Source: CAYNFH01 sp964396385
Lineage (GTDB): Bacteria; Armatimonadota; Chthonomonadetes; Chthonomonadales; CAJBBX01
DNA length: 18,228 nucleotides
Assembly (NCBI GenBank): GCA_964396385.1
Contig: CAYNFH010000138.1
Location: forward strand, 1-18,228
Direction: 5' to 3'
Part shown: piece by piece, positions 7,800 through 14,683 of the stretch
How the letters are laid out: every line of letters starts with the position of its first letter
How positions within the stretch are numbered: the first letter of the stretch is position 1
Program-made: the position numbers and the translations under genes
The notes under the pieces: generated by a model
Told to the model about the DNA's origin: nothing
Database searches by the model: none
The model's input: the letters and a program-made list of their open reading frames with translations, nothing else

Positions 7800-9227
7800 C
7801 TACTTGTAGTGCTCCACCATCAATTGGATGAAGACGATGGAGGCTGCGCACAGCGCAGCAATGTTGAGGGCCTCACGCGGCCAGCTCAACCTCAAGGGAG
7901 GTTTTGAAGCGCTCTCAGCAGCGGAGGTATTGGAGGCGATGGGCAGAGCGATCAGGATGTATAGGATGGGCGTGTAGGTGCGGGACAGCCAGAAACAGGC
8001 CGTCAGGAACCCTGCCAGGGCGATGCGTATCCCCATCTGGGTGGGATCGGGCCGCGCCTGAACCTCTCCTTCCACGGCCGGCTTGCGGCTGCGGAAGCAG
8101 AAGTAGAGGCTCCCCATCCAGAAGAAGAATCCGGGCAATCCCAGTTCTGCGAAGCACAGGACGAAGGAGTTATGGGCCGTCATGCCCCCGTTGTAATCCG
8201 GGAACTGGCCATATCCCACACCGGATAGCGGGCGATCCTTCATAATGCTGATTCCCGTGTCCCAGAACCAGAACCGGGAGTTGGCAGACTCTTCACCGCT
8301 GTCCATCTCCCCCATCCGTCCCGGCGCGAAGGCCAGGAATCCAGCGGCGACCACAATGGCCAGCAGAATGCCCAGGAAGCGCTTGCGGCTAAATACGATC
8401 AGATACCCGGTAAATACGGTGATGATTGCCAGAAGCCCGCCCCTGGAATTCGTGAGAAAGATCGCGTATAGCAGCAGCAGGACCAGGCCTGCATAGCCGG
8501 CGCGCCGGACACCTTGCGTCTGCATGATCCGGGATACAATGAGCGCCAGTCCTGCCGCCAGCGTGGCCGCGAGATCGTTGGGGTCTCCAAAGATTCCGGT
8601 GGCAAGGGAACGCTCCGTATCTTGATCCTGAATCGAGTGGCCGGTTGCCTCCAGAAAGATTGAGTAGGCCGCCACGAAGGCGGTAAACACAATGAGGGTT
8701 GTGACGAAGGCGCGGAGGTCTCTTGGCGTCCGAATTAGGTTGATAATGACCAGAACCAGGATGACAAGCTTGGCTAAATCCTGAGCCGCTTCCGCCGAGT
8801 TCCCGGTATCGAGCGTGGACAGCACGCCGATCAAGGCAAAACCCGGAATGAGCCAGTTCAAGGGTGTCCGGACGAGCTTCTGGCGGTCCATAGAGAGCTT
8901 AACGGCCATGCCCACCAGCGTTACCAGGGAAACGAGCAGCGTGAAGTGCATCCCGGCAAGGGCAGGTATCGCCTCCTCCGGCCGGACATAAATGAGCGCG
9001 ATAACGCCCAGGAGTCCCCAGAAGGGCTTGGCGATGAGCACCAGCGCTGCGGCAGCCGCGATGACAACGCCCGTAACCATCGCCTCATTGGACGTCGCCA
9101 GCGCATAGCCGAGCACGGCCGGCAGCGCGAGACCGAGAATAATGATGAGGAGAGGGGAGATCCGCCCCGGAACCCCGGACCGCTCCAGGGCATTGGGGGC
9201 GAGGACAAGCTGATCGTTGGCTGCCAT
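7800..9227 (-). CDS. O-antigen ligase/polymerase-family membrane protein (WaaL/Wzy-like)
   Basis: A 475-residue polytopic membrane protein with about 10-12 hydrophobic segments. After the central TNSRGG (259-264) comes the large periplasmic loop typical of the O-antigen ligase domain: SRFWFWDTGISIMKDRPLSGVGYGQF, with Arg318, the GVGYGQF turn (336-342) and AHNSF with His352. These match the Arg/His pattern used by WaaL-type glycosyltransferases. The protein either polymerises lipid-linked repeat units (Wzy) or transfers finished chains to an acceptor (ligase); sequence alone does not separate these. It starts 16 bases after the preceding gene's stop, with no clear Shine-Dalgarno. Its presence beside an ABC exporter favours a ligase or surface-attachment role, since ABC-exported chains do not need Wzy. 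Family call good, specific role open. Confidence 0.8.
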   Translation of the reverse strand: MAANDQLVLAPNALERSGVPGRISPLLIIILGLALPAVLGYALATSNEAMVTGVVIAAAAALVLIAKPFWGLLGVIALIYVRPEEAIPALAGMHFTLLVSLVTLVGMAVKLSMDRQKLVRTPLNWLIPGFALIGVLSTLDTGNSAEAAQDLAKLVILVLVIINLIRTPRDLRAFVTTLIVFTAFVAAYSIFLEATGHSIQDQDTERSLATGIFGDPNDLAATLAAGLALIVSRIMQTQGVRRAGYAGLVLLLLYAIFLTNSRGGLLAIITVFTGYLIVFSRKRFLGILLAIVVAAGFLAFAPGRMGEMDSGEESANSRFWFWDTGISIMKDRPLSGVGYGQFPDYNGGMTAHNSFVLCFAELGLPGFFFWMGSLYFCFRSRKPAVEGEVQARPDPTQMGIRIALAGFLTACFWLSRTYTPILYILIALPIASNTSAAESASKPPLRLSWPREALNIAALCAASIVFIQLMVEHYK

Positions 9228-9243
9228 TATGCAGGTGAGACCG

Positions 9244-10392
9244 TTAGCCGCGGCGGCCGAAGACCACGAGGACGGTGCGGATGAGGATCACCACGTCCAT
9301 CCAGAGCGAAGAGTTTGCCGCATATATAAGATCAAAGCGCAGCTTGTCACGGGCATCCGTGTGGTAGCCGCCGCACACCTGGGCGAGGCCGGTGATGCCG
9401 GGACGGACCGCGTGGCGCTTACCGTAGAACGGAATCGTCCGCTCGAATCTGTAGACGAAACAGGGACGTTCCGGCCGCGGGCCTACCAGGCTCATCTCTC
9501 CGCGCAGCACGTTCCAGAGCTGCGGGATCTCGTCCAGCCGGAAGGCGCGCAGGTACCGCCCTATTGCGGTGAGGCGATGGTCGCTCGTGCCGCTGGAGAG
9601 CACGGGACCTGAGGAGGCCTCCGCGTCGTGCCGCATAGTCCGGAGCTTGTAGACATGGAATAGCCTGCCGTATCTCCCCACGCGCTCCTGGGCAAAAAAG
9701 ACAGGGCCGGGCGACGTCAGCCTCACCAACACGGCGAGCAATGCCACCAGCGGCCCGAGGAGGATCAATCCCACCGACGCAAGCGCCACGTCGAACGTCC
9801 GCTTGAGCGCCTCCTGCCTCCATCCGCCGCCGGCTTCGACCCGCACAACCGCCACGTCGCCCAGGCTCTCCACCCGAGTCGTGCATATCAGCGCCTCATA
9901 CGGCGACGGCACCACGCTCACGCGGACTTGAGGATGATGGGCGGCCAGCGAGGCGGCAAGCTGCTGCTGCCACGTGGGAGTATAGGCCAGCAGCACCTCG
10001 TCGATGGCATGCTCCACGACGATACGCGATACGGCGCTCCTCGTGCCCAGCACCGCCTGGTCGTCGGCGCCGGGCGCGCCCGGATCGTCTGCAAAGCCAA
10101 CCACGGTATGGCGCCCATCCGATTCCAACTCCCGCGCCAGCGCCCTTCCCACGCTGCCCGCTCCGACAATCAGCACCCGCTTACGGGCCGCCGCTCCTTG
10201 CTCTTGCTCTATCCGCGCGCCCAGCCGCCACGTCGCCCGATCCCGGTCGAATACCACCGCGGCGGCGACGAGCGCGACGCCGGCACTCGGAAGTACCGCG
10301 AAGAGCGGAAGCTTCCCCAGGTAGTGGGCAGCGCTTGCCAGCAGTGCCATGGTAATGGTGCATACGACTGTTAGTGTAGAGAAGACGTTCAT
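9244..10392 (-). CDS. Initiating polyprenyl-phosphate sugar-1-phosphate transferase (WcaJ/WbaP type), short N-terminus
   Basis: 382 residues. The protein starts polysaccharide assembly by moving a sugar-1-phosphate from a nucleotide sugar to undecaprenyl phosphate. The layout is one or two membrane helices (about 8-48), a Rossmann-like middle domain with VLIVGAGSVG (73-82), then the catalytic domain: KRTFDVALASVGLILLGPL membrane re-entrant helix (197-215), FAQERVGRYGRLFHVYKLRTM (233-253) and RLDEIPQLWNVLRGEMSLVGPRPERP with the Asp287-Glu288 catalytic pair. It is shorter than the usual 450-500 residues because the four-helix N-terminal membrane part is cut to about two helices; the frame does not extend further, so this looks like natural architecture. 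GAGGA lies about 9 bases before the ATG. It follows the kinase-like gene by 55 bases. Confidence 0.9.
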   Translation of the reverse strand: MNVFSTLTVVCTITMALLASAAHYLGKLPLFAVLPSAGVALVAAAVVFDRDRATWRLGARIEQEQGAAARKRVLIVGAGSVGRALARELESDGRHTVVGFADDPGAPGADDQAVLGTRSAVSRIVVEHAIDEVLLAYTPTWQQQLAASLAAHHPQVRVSVVPSPYEALICTTRVESLGDVAVVRVEAGGGWRQEALKRTFDVALASVGLILLGPLVALLAVLVRLTSPGPVFFAQERVGRYGRLFHVYKLRTMRHDAEASSGPVLSSGTSDHRLTAIGRYLRAFRLDEIPQLWNVLRGEMSLVGPRPERPCFVYRFERTIPFYGKRHAVRPGITGLAQVCGGYHTDARDKLRFDLIYAANSSLWMDVVILIRTVLVVFGRRG

Positions 10393-10447
10393 GCCAGGCG
10401 ATCCTCGAACGGCAAGAGTACGTTCCTTTAGCTAGGTGCTTGCGGTC

Positions 10448-12616
10448 CTAATCCAGGGCTATCGCGGGCGCCATAACCACCGGCGGGCTCGCCATGGGAG
10501 CGGCGATGGCCGCCGGCTCGCCCCCGCCCGCGCCCGGCCCGTAGTAGTGTTCGTAATTCTGGTAGCCTTCCACCACGGATGCCGGAACGTCGTTGAGCAC
10601 GCAGCCGAGCACCGGCACGCCCGCCTCGTGCAGCAGCTTCATCAGCCGCTCCTCGCCGCCCGTCAGCGGCTCGTATGCCCGGATGCACATGAAGGCAGCG
10701 TCGACGACCGGCGCCAGATTCAGAGCGTCCGTGAAGAGCAGGCCGGAGGGCGTGTCGTACAGCACAAAGTCCGCCATTGCAAGCAAGCGGCTCGCTACCT
10801 CCCGCAGGTTGGAAGAGCGGAACAACTGCCACGGGTTTTCGGGCCGGGCGCCGCTTGTTATGACCCAGAGGTTCGGCGTTGAGGTGGGCCGAACGGCCCT
10901 GGCCCAGGTCTCCTCGGAAGGATTCGAGATGAGGTCCGTATAGCCAAAGTCGTTCGGAATCTCAAAGACCCGGTGCATCTCCGCCGTGCGGACATTCGCG
11001 TCCACCACAACTACTCTCTTGCCCGCCTGCGCCAGAGTGATTGCCAGGTTGGAGATGGTGGTAGTGCTGCCCTGCTCCGCCTTGGCCGAGAGCACCATGA
11101 GAGAGCGGATGGCGGATGCCGGATTGAGCAGCTGCAATGCCAGGAACCGGAACGCCTCTGAGTGGAGCGACTGCGGCTGGAGCTCTGTCGCCCGGGCCAG
11201 CGAGGAGTAGGTGACCTCGCCCATCGGATGGGGAATCGCCGCCAGGATCCGTGCCGGGAGCACGATCTCCGCTTGCTTGACGGACCGGAGCCGGACATCA
11301 ATGCTGTCGAACCCGATGACGAGCACCAAGGACCCAACCAGCGCACAGATCACTCCCAGCAGGAGCCGCTTTTTGGTGCGCCCGGCATTCGCGTTCACCA
11401 CCGGATTGTGGTCATCGTCACAGTAGTCCATCACCACGATGGGGAATTGCCGGCTCGCGGCGTCGCGGGCCAATTCGGCGCCGGTAAGCCGCTGGACGAG
11501 GCTCGTCCGGGCTTCAGTCTGTGCCGTGACATCCGCCTCCAGGCTGGAAACCGGGCTATCTACCTTCTTGTAGGCGCCGAGCTGGGTCTCGCTGGCGGCT
11601 ACGTCGGTCCCAAGCTCCGCCAACTGCGCGTTATAGCCCACTATCTGCTGCCGGAGCGCCGCCATGGCGTCCTGCGTCTGGCGATAGGCCGGATTCGGCT
11701 CCGTACTGGTCACCGTCGACTGGGTAGCGCGCTCCGCGGCCAGGTTGGCGGCGGCGGTATCGCGGTCGGCGATCGCCTGCTTGACGGCGGGCCAGTCGTC
11801 GGTATACCGCTTCCGGAGGGCGTCCAGCTTGGCGCTCGCATCCGCCAGATCGCTCTCATACTGCTTGACGCGGGGATTCGGTAACGGCGGATTGGTCACC
11901 GTGATCGTGCGGGGGGTCTTGAGCAGCTCCTGTTCTCGCGTGTGAAGAACCGCCTCGGCTGCGGCAATACTCACCTTGAGGTCTGCTCTTCGCACCCGGG
12001 CCGACTGATACTGCTGCGCTACGAGGCCGCGATCTGTATTGACGTTCTGAAGGATGTGCTTCTGATCCAGATAACTCTGGTAGCGGCTCCGTGTCGCCGC
12101 GAGCCTGGCGTCCGCCTCATCCAACTGCCGGCGCAGCGTGGCAACGGCCTTGTCGGCGCTCTGTACCTGCAGCGCCTCGTTCTTCGCCACGAACGCGTCT
12201 GCCAGCGCATTGACGAGCTTCTCTGCACGGCTCGGGTTGCTGTCCAGGAGCTTGAGCTCGTACAGCCGGGGGCTGACTGCTGCAAACTCGATGGTGCCCA
12301 GCACGTCGCCAGGCACGCGGGACAGGAGGCCGGCCTTCTGTTCGGCCTTGAAAACAACATCCTCGCTGCGGGCCATGGCCCCATACATCGTTGCGCGGGA
12401 GCGAGCGCCGATGATGCCACCGGATGAATCCGAGCCCATGTCTTCGGCTGAGCCGGGCACGCCTGGAACGGAAGGCACAACAAACCGGACGGTGGCTTCC
12501 CATCTTGAGCCTGAGAGACGCGTGGACCCGTACGTCAGCGCGATGGTCGCTAGTACGCTGAGAAGGATCAGCCACTTCCGCTTGTTAAGAATGCCGACAA
12601 TGCGCCAAAAATCCAT
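10448..12616 (-). CDS. Wzz-type polysaccharide co-polymerase fused to a degenerate BY-kinase-like domain
   Basis: 722 residues from the ATG at 12616, chosen because GAGGGGG lies just upstream; the frame itself extends to a TTG at 12691. Order: Wzz segment with the first membrane helix near 15-33, a long periplasmic coiled-coil region (roughly 130-390), a second helix near 417-436, then a cytoplasmic MinD/BY-kinase-like domain and a tyrosine cluster (Tyr685, 688, 691, 692) in a glycine/proline-rich tail. In known systems this protein sets chain length and phosphorylates its own tail. Here the kinase motifs are eroded. Walker A reads SAKAEQGSTT, with serine 517 where lysine belongs. Walker A' reads VVVVDANVR instead of DxDxR. 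The EAFRFLA box lacks its last arginine. Walker B (FVLYDTP) looks intact. It is the first gene of the minus-strand cluster, so its promoter lies in 12617-12896. Confidence 0.88.
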   Translation of the reverse strand: MDFWRIVGILNKRKWLILLSVLATIALTYGSTRLSGSRWEATVRFVVPSVPGVPGSAEDMGSDSSGGIIGARSRATMYGAMARSEDVVFKAEQKAGLLSRVPGDVLGTIEFAAVSPRLYELKLLDSNPSRAEKLVNALADAFVAKNEALQVQSADKAVATLRRQLDEADARLAATRSRYQSYLDQKHILQNVNTDRGLVAQQYQSARVRRADLKVSIAAAEAVLHTREQELLKTPRTITVTNPPLPNPRVKQYESDLADASAKLDALRKRYTDDWPAVKQAIADRDTAAANLAAERATQSTVTSTEPNPAYRQTQDAMAALRQQIVGYNAQLAELGTDVAASETQLGAYKKVDSPVSSLEADVTAQTEARTSLVQRLTGAELARDAASRQFPIVVMDYCDDDHNPVVNANAGRTKKRLLLGVICALVGSLVLVIGFDSIDVRLRSVKQAEIVLPARILAAIPHPMGEVTYSSLARATELQPQSLHSEAFRFLALQLLNPASAIRSLMVLSAKAEQGSTTTISNLAITLAQAGKRVVVVDANVRTAEMHRVFEIPNDFGYTDLISNPSEETWARAVRPTSTPNLWVITSGARPENPWQLFRSSNLREVASRLLAMADFVLYDTPSGLLFTDALNLAPVVDAAFMCIRAYEPLTGGEERLMKLLHEAGVPVLGCVLNDVPASVVEGYQNYEHYYGPGAGGGEPAAIAAPMASPPVVMAPAIALD

Positions 12617-12896
12617 TGGAACCCCCTCGGGCGGCCCGATCACCGCTTCACACTGCTTCAGATACAGGCTTCCAGGGTAGTGTGCAGCCAAAGAGATAGA
12701 AGGCTCAAGCTCTCTCTGCCTGGGAGGCTCTTAGAGTGGAACGCGCACGAGTCGCGCTGCCCGCCCAGCCCTGGGCGGTTGCGTTGCACGGTCCCCACCC
12801 GGCCGGTATCTTGGATTTGGGCCAGGCCGCAAGCGTCGTGTGGCCCGCTATTGTCGTACCCCGGGGCGTACTGTAGGACGCCCACACGGGCGAGGA
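12617..12896. promoter_or_regulatory. Divergent intergenic control region between the polysaccharide cluster and the response-regulator gene
   Basis: 280 bases without a convincing gene; short open frames here look random. It must carry the promoters for the minus-strand cluster and the plus-strand regulator, but I could not settle on -10/-35 boxes. Recognisable elements are the 18-bp palindrome at 12761-12778 and a 10-base-spaced pair of GCTTCA hexamers at 12645-12660, about 30-45 bases upstream of the kinase-like gene's start. Confidence 0.6.
12761..12778. promoter_or_regulatory. Perfect palindrome, candidate operator
   Basis: CCGCCCAG-CC-CTGGGCGG: 8-bp arms, exact, with a 2-base centre. 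It sits near the middle of the divergent region, about 145 bases from the kinase-like start and 118 from the regulator start, which is well placed for a dimeric DNA-binding protein serving both directions. It has no T-run, so it is not a terminator. The operator role is inference. Confidence 0.4.
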
Positions 12897-13615
12897 ATGA
12901 AGCCAGTGCGAATCCTTATCGTGAACGGTGACCGGGCCATGCAGCGGTATCTACGCTGCCTCCTTGAAGCTCGGGCGTATAATGCTCTTTCCGTGGACAC
13001 CGGCAAGGACGCCTTCAACACCATTGAGGAGGGCTGCGCCGACCTGGTCCTGATGGATGTGAACCTGTCCGGCACGAGCGGGCTCGACCTGTGCCGCCGT
13101 ATCCGCGAGTGGTCTTCCGTTCCCATCATCTTTGTCACGGCCGTCGACTCGCCTCACATCAAGGTGGAGGCCCTGGAGATGGGTGCGGACGACTACGTCA
13201 CGCATCCGTNNNNNNNNNNGTGCTGAGGCGCACCAGGGGGTCATCTTTGCCCGGCCGCACGGTGGTTAACGTCGGCGACCTGACCATGGACCTGGCGCGC
13301 CGGGAATTCCGCCTGGGAGGAGAGGAGCTGCGGCTCACCAAGACGGAGTTCAACCTGCTGCGTGAGTTCGTGACCCACGCCGACAAGGTGCTCACCTACG
13401 AGCACCTGCTGGACGCGGTCTGGGGCGACGGGTACGACGACCCGCGGGCGGTCCACGTACACATCTCCAACCTGCGCAGAAAGCTGGAACGGCTGCCCGC
13501 GAGCGGATGCGGCATCCAGGCCATTCCCGGAGTGGGATACCGGCTGCGGGAGCCGGATCGCCCCCGGCCACTGGGAATCTTAGGTGAAAGCTTAGCGGTC
13601 CCCGCCGTTTCTTAA
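12897..13615 (+). CDS. OmpR/PhoB-family response regulator with atypical receiver; interrupted by assembly gap
   Basis: Two open frames on either side of ten Ns together form one regulator. N-terminal part: receiver MKPVRILIVNGDRAM with phospho-acceptor Asp54 in LVLMDVNLSG, Thr81 in FVTA, and GADDYVTHP just before the gap. C-terminal part: VLRRTRGSS linker, then a winged helix with LTKTEFNLLREFV, TYEHLLDAVWGDGYDD, VHVHISNLRRKLE and GVGYRL, the classic PhoB-type DNA-binding domain. The receiver lacks the usual acidic pair (Asn10-Gly11) and has His103 where the conserved lysine should be. The ATG at 12897 is preceded by GAGG at very short spacing; the GTG at 12906 (VRILIV) has 10-base spacing and is an alternative start. 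Divergent from the polysaccharide cluster, so it likely controls it; no sensor kinase is in the window. Confidence 0.85.
13210..13219. other. Assembly gap (10 Ns) inside the response regulator
   Basis: Ten unknown bases. The flanking frames do not join at this length. By comparison with PhoB-type receivers, about 12 residues (roughly 35 unknown bases) should lie between the HP before the gap and VLRR after it. Ten is therefore probably a placeholder, not a measured size. Confidence 0.95.
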
Positions 13616-13625
13616 GCGAGTCTAT

Positions 13626-13701
13626 AGCAGCGGGTCGGTATCATAGGGGTGGACGTGCATCGCCCGGCCGGCGCGGCATGCGTCCGCCGGGAGTAGCTGC
13701 T
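13626..13701 (+). other. Nested inverted repeats in the leader of the PEP-CTERM-like gene
   Basis: In the 105-base spacer, AGCAGC (13626-13631) pairs with GCTGCT (13696-13701), and inside it CCCGGC (13663-13668) pairs with GCCGGG (13686-13691). No T-run follows. This could be the end of the regulator transcript or a structured 5' leader for the next gene. Weak evidence. Confidence 0.25.
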
Positions 13702-13720
13702 GTACTGTGAGGGTTGCACG

Positions 13721-14602
13721 ATGTCCCATAGAGGAAACGGCTCCATGATCAATCTGCGCAAGACGTCCCACGTGGCGCTCGCTCTGGCTGCACTCGCCAT
13801 AGGCCTGTCCGGCGCCCCGGCGTCCGCTCAGAATATCAATGCGTTCAAGGTGACCACCGTGGACAGCACCATGGTGTTCAATGTCAATGGGCACGACATG
13901 AACATCGCAGGCAGCGCGGCCCTGGGCTCCTATCTGAACCAGGGGGCGGGCAGCCAGAATACGGTGAATGCGGGCTTTACAGCTCCGCCCAGCATGACCA
14001 ACTTCATCGTACTCGCCTACGAAGGCACAGGAACCACCAATTGGGGGAACGTCCAGCTCGCTCACGGAGACGTTCTCAAGGTCTTCGGCATCAGCGGCGT
14101 CTATCTGGAGAATCCGGGCGGGGTCTCGGCCAACCTCGCCGGGAGCACCATCTACAACTACACGCCCCCGGGCGGCAACACCGCCTCCTGGAACTCCGCT
14201 TCGTTGAATGGGCAGGTGCAGGGGTATGCGTGGGGCAGCGGTTATCCGAACTCCGGCAACTGGCTCGCAATGAATAATACGGGCACTTTCGACGGCAAGG
14301 ACCTGAGCAACAAGGCCGAGTACGGCGCTTTCCTATTCAATAATCTGAGCCTCGGGTCCGGTACAACGTTTCTGGGTATGGACGTGATAGCGGACGTCTA
14401 CGCCAGCGACGGGACCACCCTGCTTGCCAGCGGCGCCGGCAACACCGGCCACGTGCAGATAACATCCGTCTCCTCCTCAACTCCAGGCTCGGTCGTGCCG
14501 GAAGGGTCCAGCCTGGCCCTTGTGGGAGGTGGCCTGCTGCCCCTTGCCGGACTGGTGCGATTTACGCGCCGCAAGAGGACCGCCACCACATCCGCCACCT
14601 GA
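13721..14602 (+). CDS. Secreted PEP-CTERM-like surface protein (PEG variant)
   Basis: 293 residues. Residues 1-36 form a signal peptide (RK, then VALALAALAIGLSG, cleavage near ASA|Q). The mature part is rich in Gly, Asn, Ser and Thr, contains no cysteine that I can find, and has no domain I recognise. The C-terminus carries the tripartite sorting signal: VPEGSSLAL near 259-267, a hydrophobic helix to about 280, then the basic FTRRKR and a short tail. This matches PEP-CTERM signals, which exosortases process in exopolysaccharide-producing bacteria, except the third motif residue is Gly instead of Pro. GAGGG lies 7 bases before the ATG at 13721; a second ATG at 13745 has GAGG further upstream and is a fallback. 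A strong terminator follows. Likely exported and anchored, then released into the matrix. No exosortase is in the window. Confidence 0.8.
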   Translation: MSHRGNGSMINLRKTSHVALALAALAIGLSGAPASAQNINAFKVTTVDSTMVFNVNGHDMNIAGSAALGSYLNQGAGSQNTVNAGFTAPPSMTNFIVLAYEGTGTTNWGNVQLAHGDVLKVFGISGVYLENPGGVSANLAGSTIYNYTPPGGNTASWNSASLNGQVQGYAWGSGYPNSGNWLAMNNTGTFDGKDLSNKAEYGAFLFNNLSLGSGTTFLGMDVIADVYASDGTTLLASGAGNTGHVQITSVSSSTPGSVVPEGSSLALVGGGLLPLAGLVRFTRRKRTATTSAT

Positions 14603-14625
14603 ACCTCGGAGGGGCCATGCGCATG

Positions 14626-14660
14626 AACGGGGAGGCTGCACGGTGCAGCCTCCCCGTTTT
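14626..14660 (+). terminator. Strong intrinsic terminator between convergent genes
   Basis: AACGGGGAGGCTGCA (14626-14640) and TGCAGCCTCCCCGTT (14644-14658) are perfect 15-bp inverted repeats with a CGG loop, ending in TTTT on the plus strand. It lies 24 bases after the PEP-CTERM-like gene's stop and 24 bases beyond the stop of the convergent protease gene. It therefore serves the plus-strand transcript directly and may also stop the minus-strand one, although only two Ts follow the stem on that strand. Confidence 0.9.
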
Positions 14661-14683
14661 GTATGGACCGCGCTTTGCCGGGG

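Noticed and set aside
12658..12931. Short open frames on both strands in the divergent control region
   Set aside because: No ribosome sites or recognisable composition; they overlap the palindrome and the regulator start.
12897..13615. Reading the response regulator as two genes or a pseudogene
   Set aside because: The two halves are complementary parts of one PhoB-type protein, and the break coincides exactly with unknown bases, so an assembly gap explains it.
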